NCBI GenBank assembly: GCA_023457135.1
Contig: JAEWMO010000139.1
Coordinates: 1-19,679, forward strand
DNA: 19,679 nt
Source: Methanobacteriota archaeon
Lineage (GTDB): Archaea; Halobacteriota; Methanomicrobia; Methanomicrobiales; Methanoculleaceae
Direction of reading: 5' to 3'
The notes below the pieces were generated by a model. That model was not told where the DNA came from, searched no databases, and worked only from the letters and a program-made list of their open reading frames with translations. Every line of letters starts with the position of its first letter. Position 1 is the first letter of the stretch. Shown in pieces: positions 13,761 through 19,679 of this stretch. Position numbers and translations under genes: made by a program.

Positions 13761-14387
13761 ATGGCGAAGAAAGCGAGTGCCAAACAGGCAGAACCCATGA
13801 AACTCTTCTATATTTTTTACAATCAGGAGCGCTGGGACAACTGGATAACGACACTGGAGGGTGCAAACTTTGAGCCCGCCGAGGGCGAAGAGGTCTCCGA
13901 GGGCGAGCAGATGCTCTACAGTTTCACCGAGGATATCACGCTCTCGGTCTTAAAGATCATCCGCCTCTACCAGAACGGCCGGTTCACGAAGGAGGAGGCC
14001 ACGGAGAAACTCGACGACGTGGAACTGATCGTCATGACCGGCCTCCCCGAAGGGGAACTCGAGGATATCATCGGGTCGCTCCAGCTCTCGCTGCTGGTGC
14101 TCTTCACCGCCTGCCGGAAGTATCTCGAGGGCGAGTTCGATAAGGATATCAAGACGCTCGTGAAGAAGGGGCGGGGGCTCGATGAGGAGAACCTTGAGGA
14201 GGCGCTCGAGGTTGCGGCAAATATCGGGGCCGCCGTTGTCGACGGCGCCACATGCTGCGCGAAGTACATCAAGGACGACGCGGAGAACCCCGGCCTCTTC
14301 GACGAGTGGCTCATCGAGATCGAGAATATGAGCAACGCCATGAAGTCTCTCGCCAAGTTCGACGAGGAGCCCGGAGAAGCCTCGTGA
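13761..14387 (+). CDS. DUF2150 family protein
   Basis: A 208-residue acidic soluble protein of the archaeal DUF2150 family, whose function is not known. The match rests on the N-terminal NQERWDNWI, the stretch DITLSVLKIIRLYQNGRFTK with the following EEATEKLDDVE, and a later helix SLQLSLLVLFTACRKYLEG. A CC pair follows in GATCCAKYI. It is predicted mostly helical, with no membrane segment or signal. The ATG at 13761 is preferred because the TATA-like box puts transcription almost at that codon; an in-frame ATG at 13749 would add four residues. Its stop overlaps the GTG of the next gene (GTGA), so the two products are made together and may act together. Confidence 0.8.
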   Translation: MAKKASAKQAEPMKLFYIFYNQERWDNWITTLEGANFEPAEGEEVSEGEQMLYSFTEDITLSVLKIIRLYQNGRFTKEEATEKLDDVELIVMTGLPEGELEDIIGSLQLSLLVLFTACRKYLEGEFDKDIKTLVKKGRGLDEENLEEALEVAANIGAAVVDGATCCAKYIKDDAENPGLFDEWLIEIENMSNAMKSLAKFDEEPGEAS

Positions 14388-14836
14388 TTGCGGATAAGGC
14401 CCGGTTTCGGGCGGCACGGAAGCTGGAGCGGGCTGCAGGGTTCCGGCTCCCCGACCATGTCTTCTCGGGCGCGTTTCTTGAGTCGCTGGGGAAGGCGATC
14501 AACTTCGAGAACCTTGACAGAAGGATGCAGGAGCAGCTCCTCGCCTTTTTCCGCGACTTCATGGACTGCAAGTGCAAGAACGCTCCCTTCTGCGGCTGCC
14601 CGGAGCGCAAGTTCACGCTCACCATCATCGAGTTCAGAGAGATGGGCCTCGATCACCGCCAGATCAGTGCCCACCTCCTCGACGAATACGGGATCGACCT
14701 CTACCCCGCCGACATCCTGAGTTTCCTCGAAGACTCCGTCCACATGCTCGAAGCGATACGGGACGTCGCCGAGTTGCAGGGGCGCGAGAAACTGGCAGAG
14801 AGCGCCATCGAGCATATCAAGCAGATCGAGCACTAG
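14384..14836 (+). CDS. Small archaeal protein with a CxC-x5-CxC cluster
   Basis: A 150-residue protein, probably related to the archaeal DUF5814 type, though I recall that assignment only loosely. It begins at a GTG that overlaps the DUF2150 stop, with ggag upstream at about 14372-14375. The N-terminal half is basic and helical (KARFRAARKLERAAGF). The centre holds four closely spaced cysteines, Cys62, Cys64, Cys70 and Cys72, in DCKCKNAPFCGCPERKF, likely a zinc or Fe-S site. The C-terminal half has a helix-turn-helix-like stretch (EMGLDHRQISAHLLDEYGI, about 86-104), followed by a helical tail. The layout suggests a nucleic-acid-binding or adaptor protein. The function is unknown. Confidence 0.7.
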   Translation: MIADKARFRAARKLERAAGFRLPDHVFSGAFLESLGKAINFENLDRRMQEQLLAFFRDFMDCKCKNAPFCGCPERKFTLTIIEFREMGLDHRQISAHLLDEYGIDLYPADILSFLEDSVHMLEAIRDVAELQGREKLAESAIEHIKQIEH

Positions 14837-14848
14837 GGCACGGTCCCT

Positions 14849-14877
14849 GTCCGGGGGAGAGGGATCTTTCCCGGGAC
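14849..14877. terminator. Hairpin between convergent genes
   Basis: gtccggg (14849-14855) pairs with cccgggac (14870-14877), with one bulge. It lies between the ends of the plus-strand small gene (14836) and the minus-strand glycosyltransferase (14883). A bidirectional terminator is plausible from its position. Confidence 0.35.
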
Positions 14878-14882
14878 GCCGG

Positions 14883-15671
14883 TCAGAACCGTCTCTTCTC
14901 CCTGTCGACCTCGAAGTACCTCTCCGGGAGCATATACCCGATAAAATAGTTCAGCCTCAGGATGAGGTTCTCCGGGTAGGAGAGGTCCAGGCCGTTCATG
15001 GGGAGCCCGATGACTGCGCCCCCAAGGACGGACTTGCATATTGAGGCCCGGAACCCCTTCCGCTGCCTGAGGCCGGCCCCCAGCCACCGCCACCGCATCG
15101 TATTGGAGACGTTCCCGAGTTCATGATGGTGGTTCGCAAAGACGGGCAGGATATACCATCGAAGGTCCTTTCCAGCCAGATATTCGGCATAGAGAGCGTC
15201 TTCTCCGCTTGAGAGCCCGTCGAGGGCTGTGCACGCCACCACGCACTGCCGGAGCGTCACGCAGCAGCCGAATGCCCCGTTGCCCCCGAGCAGCGAGATC
15301 GGCCCGGACGGCCGCCTGATATAACCGTCGTCGTAAAGCGCACCGATCACTCCTGCATCGGGATATCGTCCTTCCGCCGAGGCCTGCAGGACCTCTTCCC
15401 ACTCCGGGAGAAGTTCCACATCGGAGTCGACGAAGGCGACGAGGTCTGTTTGGGCCTCGCATGCCCCGAGCCTTCTTGCGGCCCCGAGGGTCGTGCCTGA
15501 AGTGATGATGTCGCAACCGTATTCCCCGGCGATCGCCGTGGTCCGGTCGGTCGAGTGCTTATCGACGACGATGATCCTGTTCGGGTGCCCGTGCTGCCGG
15601 ATCGACGAGAGCGTAAGCTCCAGCGTTGCGTCGCTATTCCAGGTAGGGACGATGTAATCGATGCTCTCCAT
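14883..15671 (-). CDS. Family 2 glycosyltransferase
   Basis: A 262-residue GT-A fold enzyme that would transfer a sugar from a nucleotide donor onto a lipid-linked or surface glycan. The N-terminal half has the GT2 pattern: IDYIVPTWNSDATL (4-17), IIVVDKHSTDRT (33-44) and the metal-binding DSD (82-84) in AFVDSDVELLPEWE. SGEDALYAEYL (155-165) is the likely acceptor-side acidic motif, and HHHEL (181-185) comes later. The C-terminal segment (about 215-250) is moderately hydrophobic and may associate with the membrane. The ATG at 15671 places the first strand at the N-terminus as usual; upstream ATG 15704 or GTG 15725 would add an atypical extension. The acceptor and sugar cannot be told from sequence. 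It lies 87 bases after the GNAT gene on the same strand. Confidence 0.8.
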   Translation of the reverse strand: MESIDYIVPTWNSDATLELTLSSIRQHGHPNRIIVVDKHSTDRTTAIAGEYGCDIITSGTTLGAARRLGACEAQTDLVAFVDSDVELLPEWEEVLQASAEGRYPDAGVIGALYDDGYIRRPSGPISLLGGNGAFGCCVTLRQCVVACTALDGLSSGEDALYAEYLAGKDLRWYILPVFANHHHELGNVSNTMRWRWLGAGLRQRKGFRASICKSVLGGAVIGLPMNGLDLSYPENLILRLNYFIGYMLPERYFEVDREKRRF

Positions 15672-15758
15672 GCCGTGGCAGCCCCCCGGCCTATCGGGTT
15701 TCATCTCACATAGGTTTGTCGTCACACACGGCGGGAGGATGATGGAGTGGGTTCTGGC

Positions 15759-16199
15759 TTATCCCGTCCCGCCCGGTCTCCGCATCATGGGGCAGACATT
15801 GCACCCCGCCATCTCCCCGAAGCAGAAGAGGAACCGGTCCTTGATACTCGTCGGCAGTTGCGCCTCGGGGATGGGTTCGAACCCCAGTTTCCCGTAGAAC
15901 CCGATCAGGGGAAGGGTAGAATGGATGTAGATCGTCTCCGAGCCGCATTCGTCGAGGAGTTTCTGTACGGCTTCACGCGCATATCCGCCTCCACGGTATT
16001 CGTCCAGGGTGAAGACGCAGTCCATCTCGAGGCCGACCGGGTGGCGGGTGCAGCGGGCTGTCGCCGCAAGGTTGCCGTCGATAAAGACACCGAAGATCCT
16101 CTCGCGTGCGGGATCGGCTTTCTGGTCCCGGTAATGCGTCCAGACCTTCTCTGCAAGCGGGAACTCTTCGCGTCTCAGTTCGCGAACTTCTTTCTTCAT
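15759..16199 (-). CDS. GNAT family N-acetyltransferase
   Basis: A 146-residue acetyltransferase fold. The acetyl-CoA pyrophosphate loop is RGGGYA (69-74) in TLDEYRGGGYAREAVQKLL, and the C-terminal GNAT signature PLIGFYGKLGFEPI (97-110) follows. The substrate is unknown. It carries an extra C-terminal tail with a CNVCPMMR motif (Cys133, Cys136) that is not part of the basic fold and may bind metal or form a disulfide. The ATG at 16199 has a gagagg ribosome binding site. Its place between the flippase and the glycosyltransferase suggests acetylation of an amino sugar, but such genes are also common as stand-alone enzymes. Confidence 0.8.
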   Translation of the reverse strand: MKKEVRELRREEFPLAEKVWTHYRDQKADPARERIFGVFIDGNLAATARCTRHPVGLEMDCVFTLDEYRGGGYAREAVQKLLDECGSETIYIHSTLPLIGFYGKLGFEPIPEAQLPTSIKDRFLFCFGEMAGCNVCPMMRRPGGTG

Positions 16200-16258
16200 C
16201 GTCTTCCTCTCGTATTGATACAGATTGCCGCGCTGCTATTTCAACCAGACGGGTGCGG

Positions 16259-16278
16259 CTCCCCTGCATGCCGGGGAG
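16259..16278 (-). terminator. Hairpin after the flippase gene
   Basis: ctcccc (16259-16264) pairs with ggggag (16273-16278) around an 8-base loop. It lies 26 bases past the flippase stop and about 60 bases before the GNAT start, so it could end or attenuate the flippase message. No T-run follows. Confidence 0.35.
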
Positions 16279-16303
16279 GTGATTTGGGACCGAGATCCGC
16301 TTT

Positions 16304-17749
16304 TCAGAGCATGCCCGGCCAGGGGAGCCCGAATTTCCCGGCAAGTTCCTTCAGTTCGTCGTGGATGCCTGCATCAATCCGGAGAAGGAGCAGGAAGTAG
16401 ATCAGCCCGCCGAGAGCGACTGCTGCAAGGACGAGAACGACGTTCGTAAGCGGGAAGAGGTACGAGAAGGCGATGATGAAGGCCGCCATCGCAAGCGCGG
16501 CAAGGACGATGCTCGCCACCGGGCGGGGCTCTATCCGCACCGGGATGCTCCGTGAGAGGGCGCGATAGGCGAGTGCCGCGTTCAGCACCATCGTGGCGAG
16601 CGTGGCCGCCGACGCCCCGACGATACCGTAGGCCGGGATGAGGAGGACATTCAGGCCGATGTTTGCGATAACCGCGATCGCCGTCACCCGGAATGAGTCG
16701 CGTGGCCGGTCGAGAGCATTCAGGCACATCGTCTGGAGGAACATGAATACATGGCCTATCTGGACGAGCAGGAGGATCGCGAGCGCCCCCGCCCCGGCGG
16801 TGGCTGACGCCGTGTAGAAGAAGTAGAGGAGCCGTTCGCCGAGGAGCCAGCCACCGACGGCGACCGGGACCGCAAGGAGGAGCGAGTAGGTGAAGGCACG
16901 GGCGAGCGCTCTCTCCACCGAAACGAGGTCGTCCTGCTTTCCCCAGTAACTGACCTTTGGAAAAAGAGTGGTATGGAGCGCTATGGTGACGAACGTCGCT
17001 ATCGATGTGAGCTGGAGCGCCACGCGGTAGATGCCGACGTCGGTATCGGTCAGGAAGTGGCCGATCATGATCGTATCAGCATACGAGAAGACAAGGTAAC
17101 CGCTTGCGCTGAGGAACGTCCAGAACGAGAAGGCAAAGAGGCTCCTGATGTGCGAGGCGCGGAACCGTGCCGGCGAAAGTTCGAGGAACCGGAAATTGAA
17201 GAGCCCTGATGCGAGGAGCCCGGCGACGAATCCGCCGGCGAGCCCCGCGATGCCGTAGCCGAGGATGACCGCGGCGACCTGGACGATTATTCTTACCAGT
17301 GTATCGAGTAGACCGCCGATCTGGTTGATGCCGACCTTTCCCGTGCCGTAGACGCTGTTTGAGGCGATATTCGTGAAGACACTGACGACCAGCGCGAGGA
17401 TCAGCCAGGGGAGTACTCCCGATGACATGAGATCGGTGAGGTACGGCTGCGCGATGAAGAGGAAACCCACCGAGACGGCCAGCAGCATCACCCGGAGGAA
17501 GATGAACGCGGTGAAGAATGCGTTCTGGTCTTCACCCTCGCTGATCCGCTTTACCGCGGCGCCTCCGAACCCCCCGTCCCCGATCAGGTTGAAGACGCTG
17601 TAGTAGGCGACGAAGATGTAGTATGCCCCCAGTATCGACAGGCCGACGGTGTGGGTAAAGAACATCGTGGAGAGGAACCCGATCGCGGTCAACCCCAGTG
17701 TCGAGGCGAGGCTGATGATACTCTGGCGCTGGACCGGGTCGATGCGCAT
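16304..17749 (-). CDS. Polysaccharide flippase (Wzx/MATE-like, MVF clan)
   Basis: A 481-residue integral membrane protein with about 12-14 hydrophobic helices, of the oligosaccharide flippase family that moves lipid-linked glycans across the cytoplasmic membrane. Supporting stretches are the first helix pair (SIISLASTLGLTAIGFLSTM), the amphipathic GDGGFGGAAVKRISEGED, the mid-protein FSYADTIMIGHFLTDTDVGI with its Asp in a helix (typical of Wzx), FPKVS, and a later NIGLNVLLIPAYGIVGASAA. The ATG at 17749 gives the usual length and places the first helix near residue 12. In-frame ATGs at 17788 and 17872 would add 13 or 41 residues; the last coincides with the expected transcription start and cannot be excluded. 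It diverges from the Gfo/Idh gene. Confidence 0.82.
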   Translation of the reverse strand: MRIDPVQRQSIISLASTLGLTAIGFLSTMFFTHTVGLSILGAYYIFVAYYSVFNLIGDGGFGGAAVKRISEGEDQNAFFTAFIFLRVMLLAVSVGFLFIAQPYLTDLMSSGVLPWLILALVVSVFTNIASNSVYGTGKVGINQIGGLLDTLVRIIVQVAAVILGYGIAGLAGGFVAGLLASGLFNFRFLELSPARFRASHIRSLFAFSFWTFLSASGYLVFSYADTIMIGHFLTDTDVGIYRVALQLTSIATFVTIALHTTLFPKVSYWGKQDDLVSVERALARAFTYSLLLAVPVAVGGWLLGERLLYFFYTASATAGAGALAILLLVQIGHVFMFLQTMCLNALDRPRDSFRVTAIAVIANIGLNVLLIPAYGIVGASAATLATMVLNAALAYRALSRSIPVRIEPRPVASIVLAALAMAAFIIAFSYLFPLTNVVLVLAAVALGGLIYFLLLLRIDAGIHDELKELAGKFGLPWPGML

Positions 17750-17888
17750 GACACGGGCGAGATACCCGGAAGGGCGGAACACGAGCATTGGGTTCGCCGT
17801 AAAAAGCCATAGTTGTTTTGAACCGGGCCGACGGAGACCACCGGCATCAGACTCCGATCGCGATAACGTCATAGGGGAGCGATGCCAA

Positions 17889-17903
17889 CGTATATTAATA
17901 ATC
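17889..17903. promoter_or_regulatory. Shared AT-rich divergent promoter core
   Basis: cgtatattaataatc reads as a TATA-like box on both strands. On the plus strand it would start transcription near 17920, ahead of the TTG at 17945. On the minus strand it would start near 17868, ahead of the flippase gene. A single core serving two glycan genes implies coordinated or competing expression. Confidence 0.45.
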
Positions 17904-17944
17904 TCGCAGGATGAGAGCAATGTCACGCTATCGGCGGTGAGATC

Positions 17945-18859
17945 TTGGACGCAGGGGTAATTGGTGTCGGAATAATGGGCAGGAACCATGCCCGTGTCTA
18001 CTCGGAACTGAAGGCGGTGGACTCGCTCTACCTGTACGACCTCGACCAGAAGGCTGCCAGCAGCCTTGCAGGGACCTTTGAAGCAACGGCCTCTCCGACG
18101 ATCGAGAGCCTGCTTGAGCACGTGGACGCGGTGAGCGTCTGCGTCCCGACGCCTTACCACTTTGGTGTTGCAGAGCAGGTGATCGACGCCGGGGTGCCGC
18201 TGCTCATCGAGAAGCCTGTCTGTGCGACGGCAGAAGAGAGCAGGCGTCTTATCGGGAAGATACCCGACGGCCTTGTCGTCGGCGTCGGGCATATCGAGCG
18301 GTTCAACCCGATCGTTCCGGAGATCAAGAAGATCGTCCGGAACCCCCTCTACATCGAGATGAAGCGGCATAACCCGGCATCTTCACGGGTGAGCGGTTCT
18401 TCGGTCGTCGAGGACCTGATGATCCACGACGTGGATATCATGCGAAACGTCCTCATCCCGGACGGCGCCTACCATCTCGCCGGGAGCGGGAACCAGGACG
18501 TATGCAGCGCTCTCTTCTCCTTCGACGGAACGCCGGTCTATCTCTCGGCAAGCAGAAAGTCCTCAAAGAAGATCCGCATGATCTACATCGAGGAGGAGGA
18601 GTTCACCGTCGAGGGCGACTTCATGGCCCAGGAGATCTACATCCATAGAAAGCCCGGGCAGTATGCGGTCGAGAACGAGCGTTACGTGCAGGAGAACATC
18701 ATCGAGAAGGTGCTCGTGAACAAGCAGGAGCCGCTCAAACTCGAACTCTCGACGTTCATCGACTGCGCCGCCCGTGGAAGGGAGTTCCCGGTCAGCCCCG
18801 CTCAGGCACTGCTGAATATGGAGATCTGTGAGGACGTCGCACGGTGTTTTGCAGCGTAA
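17945..18859 (+). CDS. Gfo/Idh/MocA family sugar dehydrogenase
   Basis: A 304-residue NAD(P)-dependent oxidoreductase. The N-terminal Rossmann fold has GVIGVGIMG (4-12) and an acidic end of strand 2 (LYDLD, Asp32), which favours NAD. The family EKP motif (89-91, in LLIEKPVCAT) and EDLMIHDVDIM with His161 (156-166) supply the expected active-site residues. The TTG start at 17945 is supported by ggtga about 4 bases upstream. The following gene encodes a UDP-aminosugar 6-dehydrogenase, so a likely job is oxidation of a UDP-N-acetyl-hexosaminuronate at C3, as WbpB-type enzymes do on the way to diacetamido uronic acids. That substrate is inferred from context only. Length is slightly short but complete. 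Confidence 0.85.
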   Translation: MDAGVIGVGIMGRNHARVYSELKAVDSLYLYDLDQKAASSLAGTFEATASPTIESLLEHVDAVSVCVPTPYHFGVAEQVIDAGVPLLIEKPVCATAEESRRLIGKIPDGLVVGVGHIERFNPIVPEIKKIVRNPLYIEMKRHNPASSRVSGSSVVEDLMIHDVDIMRNVLIPDGAYHLAGSGNQDVCSALFSFDGTPVYLSASRKSSKKIRMIYIEEEEFTVEGDFMAQEIYIHRKPGQYAVENERYVQENIIEKVLVNKQEPLKLELSTFIDCAARGREFPVSPAQALLNMEICEDVARCFAA

Positions 18860-18873
18860 CGGATGGTTTTTAC

Positions 18874-19679
18874 ATGAGTGACAGGTTACAATCGATCATC
18901 AACGATAAGGGCCCGATCAAAAAGATCGGCGTCGTCGGGATGGGCTATGTGGGGATCCCCGCCGCCGTCCTCTTTGCTGATGCACCCGGATTCGAGTCCG
19001 TTCTCGGGTTCCAGCGGGCCTCCCCCTCCTCCGGCTACAAGATCAATATGCTGAACCGGGGCGAGTCCCCGCTCAAGGGCGAGGAGCCAGGGCTTGAGGA
19101 GCTTCTCTCGAAGGTCGTTGCTGCCGGGAAGTTCCGGTGCACGTCGGACTTTGGGGAGGTCGCGGGGTGCGACGCGGTGACGCTCGCGATCCAGACGCCG
19201 TTTGCAGATCCAAAAGACCTCATCCCCGACTTCTCGGCCCTGACCGAGGGGCTCCGGGAAGTGGGGAGGCACCTCTCCGAGGGGACGCTCGTGGTGCTTG
19301 AATCGACCGTCACCCCCGGAACGACCGCCGGGATGGCCCGCGAGATCCTGGAGTCGGAGTCGGGGCTCGTCGCCGGTGAGGATTTCGCCCTGGCGCACGC
19401 CCCTGAGCGTGTGATGGTCGGGCGGCTGCTCCGGAATATCCGGGAGCACGACCGGATCGTCGGCGGGATCGACGAGGTCTCGACGGCACGGGCGGTCGAA
19501 CTCTATCGCCCGGTCCTCACGTCGGGGAAGATCATCCCGATGACCGCGACCGCGGCCGAGGTGACGAAGACCGCCGAGAACGCCTTCCGCGACCTCCAGA
19601 TCGCCGCAGCAAACCAGCTGGCGCTGCACTGCGAGGCGATGGGCGTCAACGTCTACGACGTCCGGGCCGGTATCGACTC
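18874..19679 (+). CDS. UDP-N-acetyl-mannosamine/glucosamine 6-dehydrogenase, 3' end outside window
   Basis: The first 268 residues of a UDP-glucose/GDP-mannose dehydrogenase family protein of the WecC/WbpA kind, which oxidises C6 of a UDP-N-acetylhexosamine to the uronic acid in two NAD-dependent steps. Seen are the Rossmann motif GVVGMGYVGIPAA (19-31), TLAIQTPF (103-110), LESTVTPGTT (142-151), HAPERVMVG (175-183, typical of the N-acetylhexosamine branch) and EVTKTAENAFRDLQIA with Lys232 and Asn236. The catalytic cysteine and the UDP-binding C-terminal domain lie beyond the window. The ATG follows the Gfo/Idh stop by 14 bases, so the two genes form an operon. The product probably enters an S-layer or N-linked glycan. 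Confidence 0.88.
   Translation, partial: MSDRLQSIINDKGPIKKIGVVGMGYVGIPAAVLFADAPGFESVLGFQRASPSSGYKINMLNRGESPLKGEEPGLEELLSKVVAAGKFRCTSDFGEVAGCDAVTLAIQTPFADPKDLIPDFSALTEGLREVGRHLSEGTLVVLESTVTPGTTAGMAREILESESGLVAGEDFALAHAPERVMVGRLLRNIREHDRIVGGIDEVSTARAVELYRPVLTSGKIIPMTATAAEVTKTAENAFRDLQIAAANQLALHCEAMGVNVYDVRAGID

Noticed and set aside
17750..18370. N-terminal extension of the flippase to 688 residues
   Set aside because: The extension runs antisense through the Gfo/Idh gene and its promoter, has no membrane or domain pattern, and would exceed the usual flippase length by about 200 residues.

Overview
The window looks like a chromosomal segment of a euryarchaeal methanogen, most likely of the Methanomicrobiales and Methanoculleus-like. 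This assignment is an inference from gene content. It rests on an FdhC formate channel, SepCysS (the tRNA-dependent cysteine route of methanogens), a rhodanese-free ThiI with a CxxC motif, the archaeal mre11-rad50-nurA-herA operon, a DUF2150 protein, TATA-type promoters, and GC-rich genes with ATG, GTG and TTG starts. There are no rRNA or tRNA genes, no CRISPR arrays and no insertion sequences that I can see.

Layout. Bases 1-75 hold the first 25 codons of a membrane protein on the minus strand. Bases 76-1170 carry no intact gene. They hold a broken minus-strand reading frame disrupted by a perfect 20-base tandem duplication, and then a regulatory region with two perfect inverted repeats and a TATA box. 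Next come fdhC and, 12 bases later, a gene for a two-helix membrane protein with a cytoplasmic-type OB fold. A hairpin separates these from a large minus-strand operon, mre11 > rad50 > nurA > herA (9583 to 2650), in which every junction overlaps. This operon encodes the archaeal double-strand-break end-resection machinery.

Bases 9714-11071 encode a 60-residue helical protein translationally coupled (GTGA overlap) to SepCysS, which turns Sep-tRNA(Cys) into Cys-tRNA(Cys). About 630 bases of non-coding, hairpin-rich repeats follow. On the minus strand, a LarE-type sulfur transferase overlaps thiI (tRNA 4-thiouridine). SepCysS, ThiI and LarE are therefore three neighbouring sulfur-transfer enzymes. 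Each carries a CxxC pair plus one further distant cysteine, which suggests a local sulfur-handling neighbourhood based on sulfide and Fe-S chemistry.

A two-gene plus-strand unit follows (13761-14836): a DUF2150 protein and a small protein with a CxC-x5-CxC cluster, again joined by a GTGA overlap. The right end (14883-19679) is a surface-glycan locus. It has a family 2 glycosyltransferase, a GNAT acetyltransferase and a Wzx/MATE-like flippase on the minus strand. Diverging from them on the plus strand are a Gfo/Idh/MocA dehydrogenase and a truncated UDP-N-acetylmannosamine/glucosamine dehydrogenase, probably supplying an aminouronic acid sugar for an S-layer or N-linked glycan.
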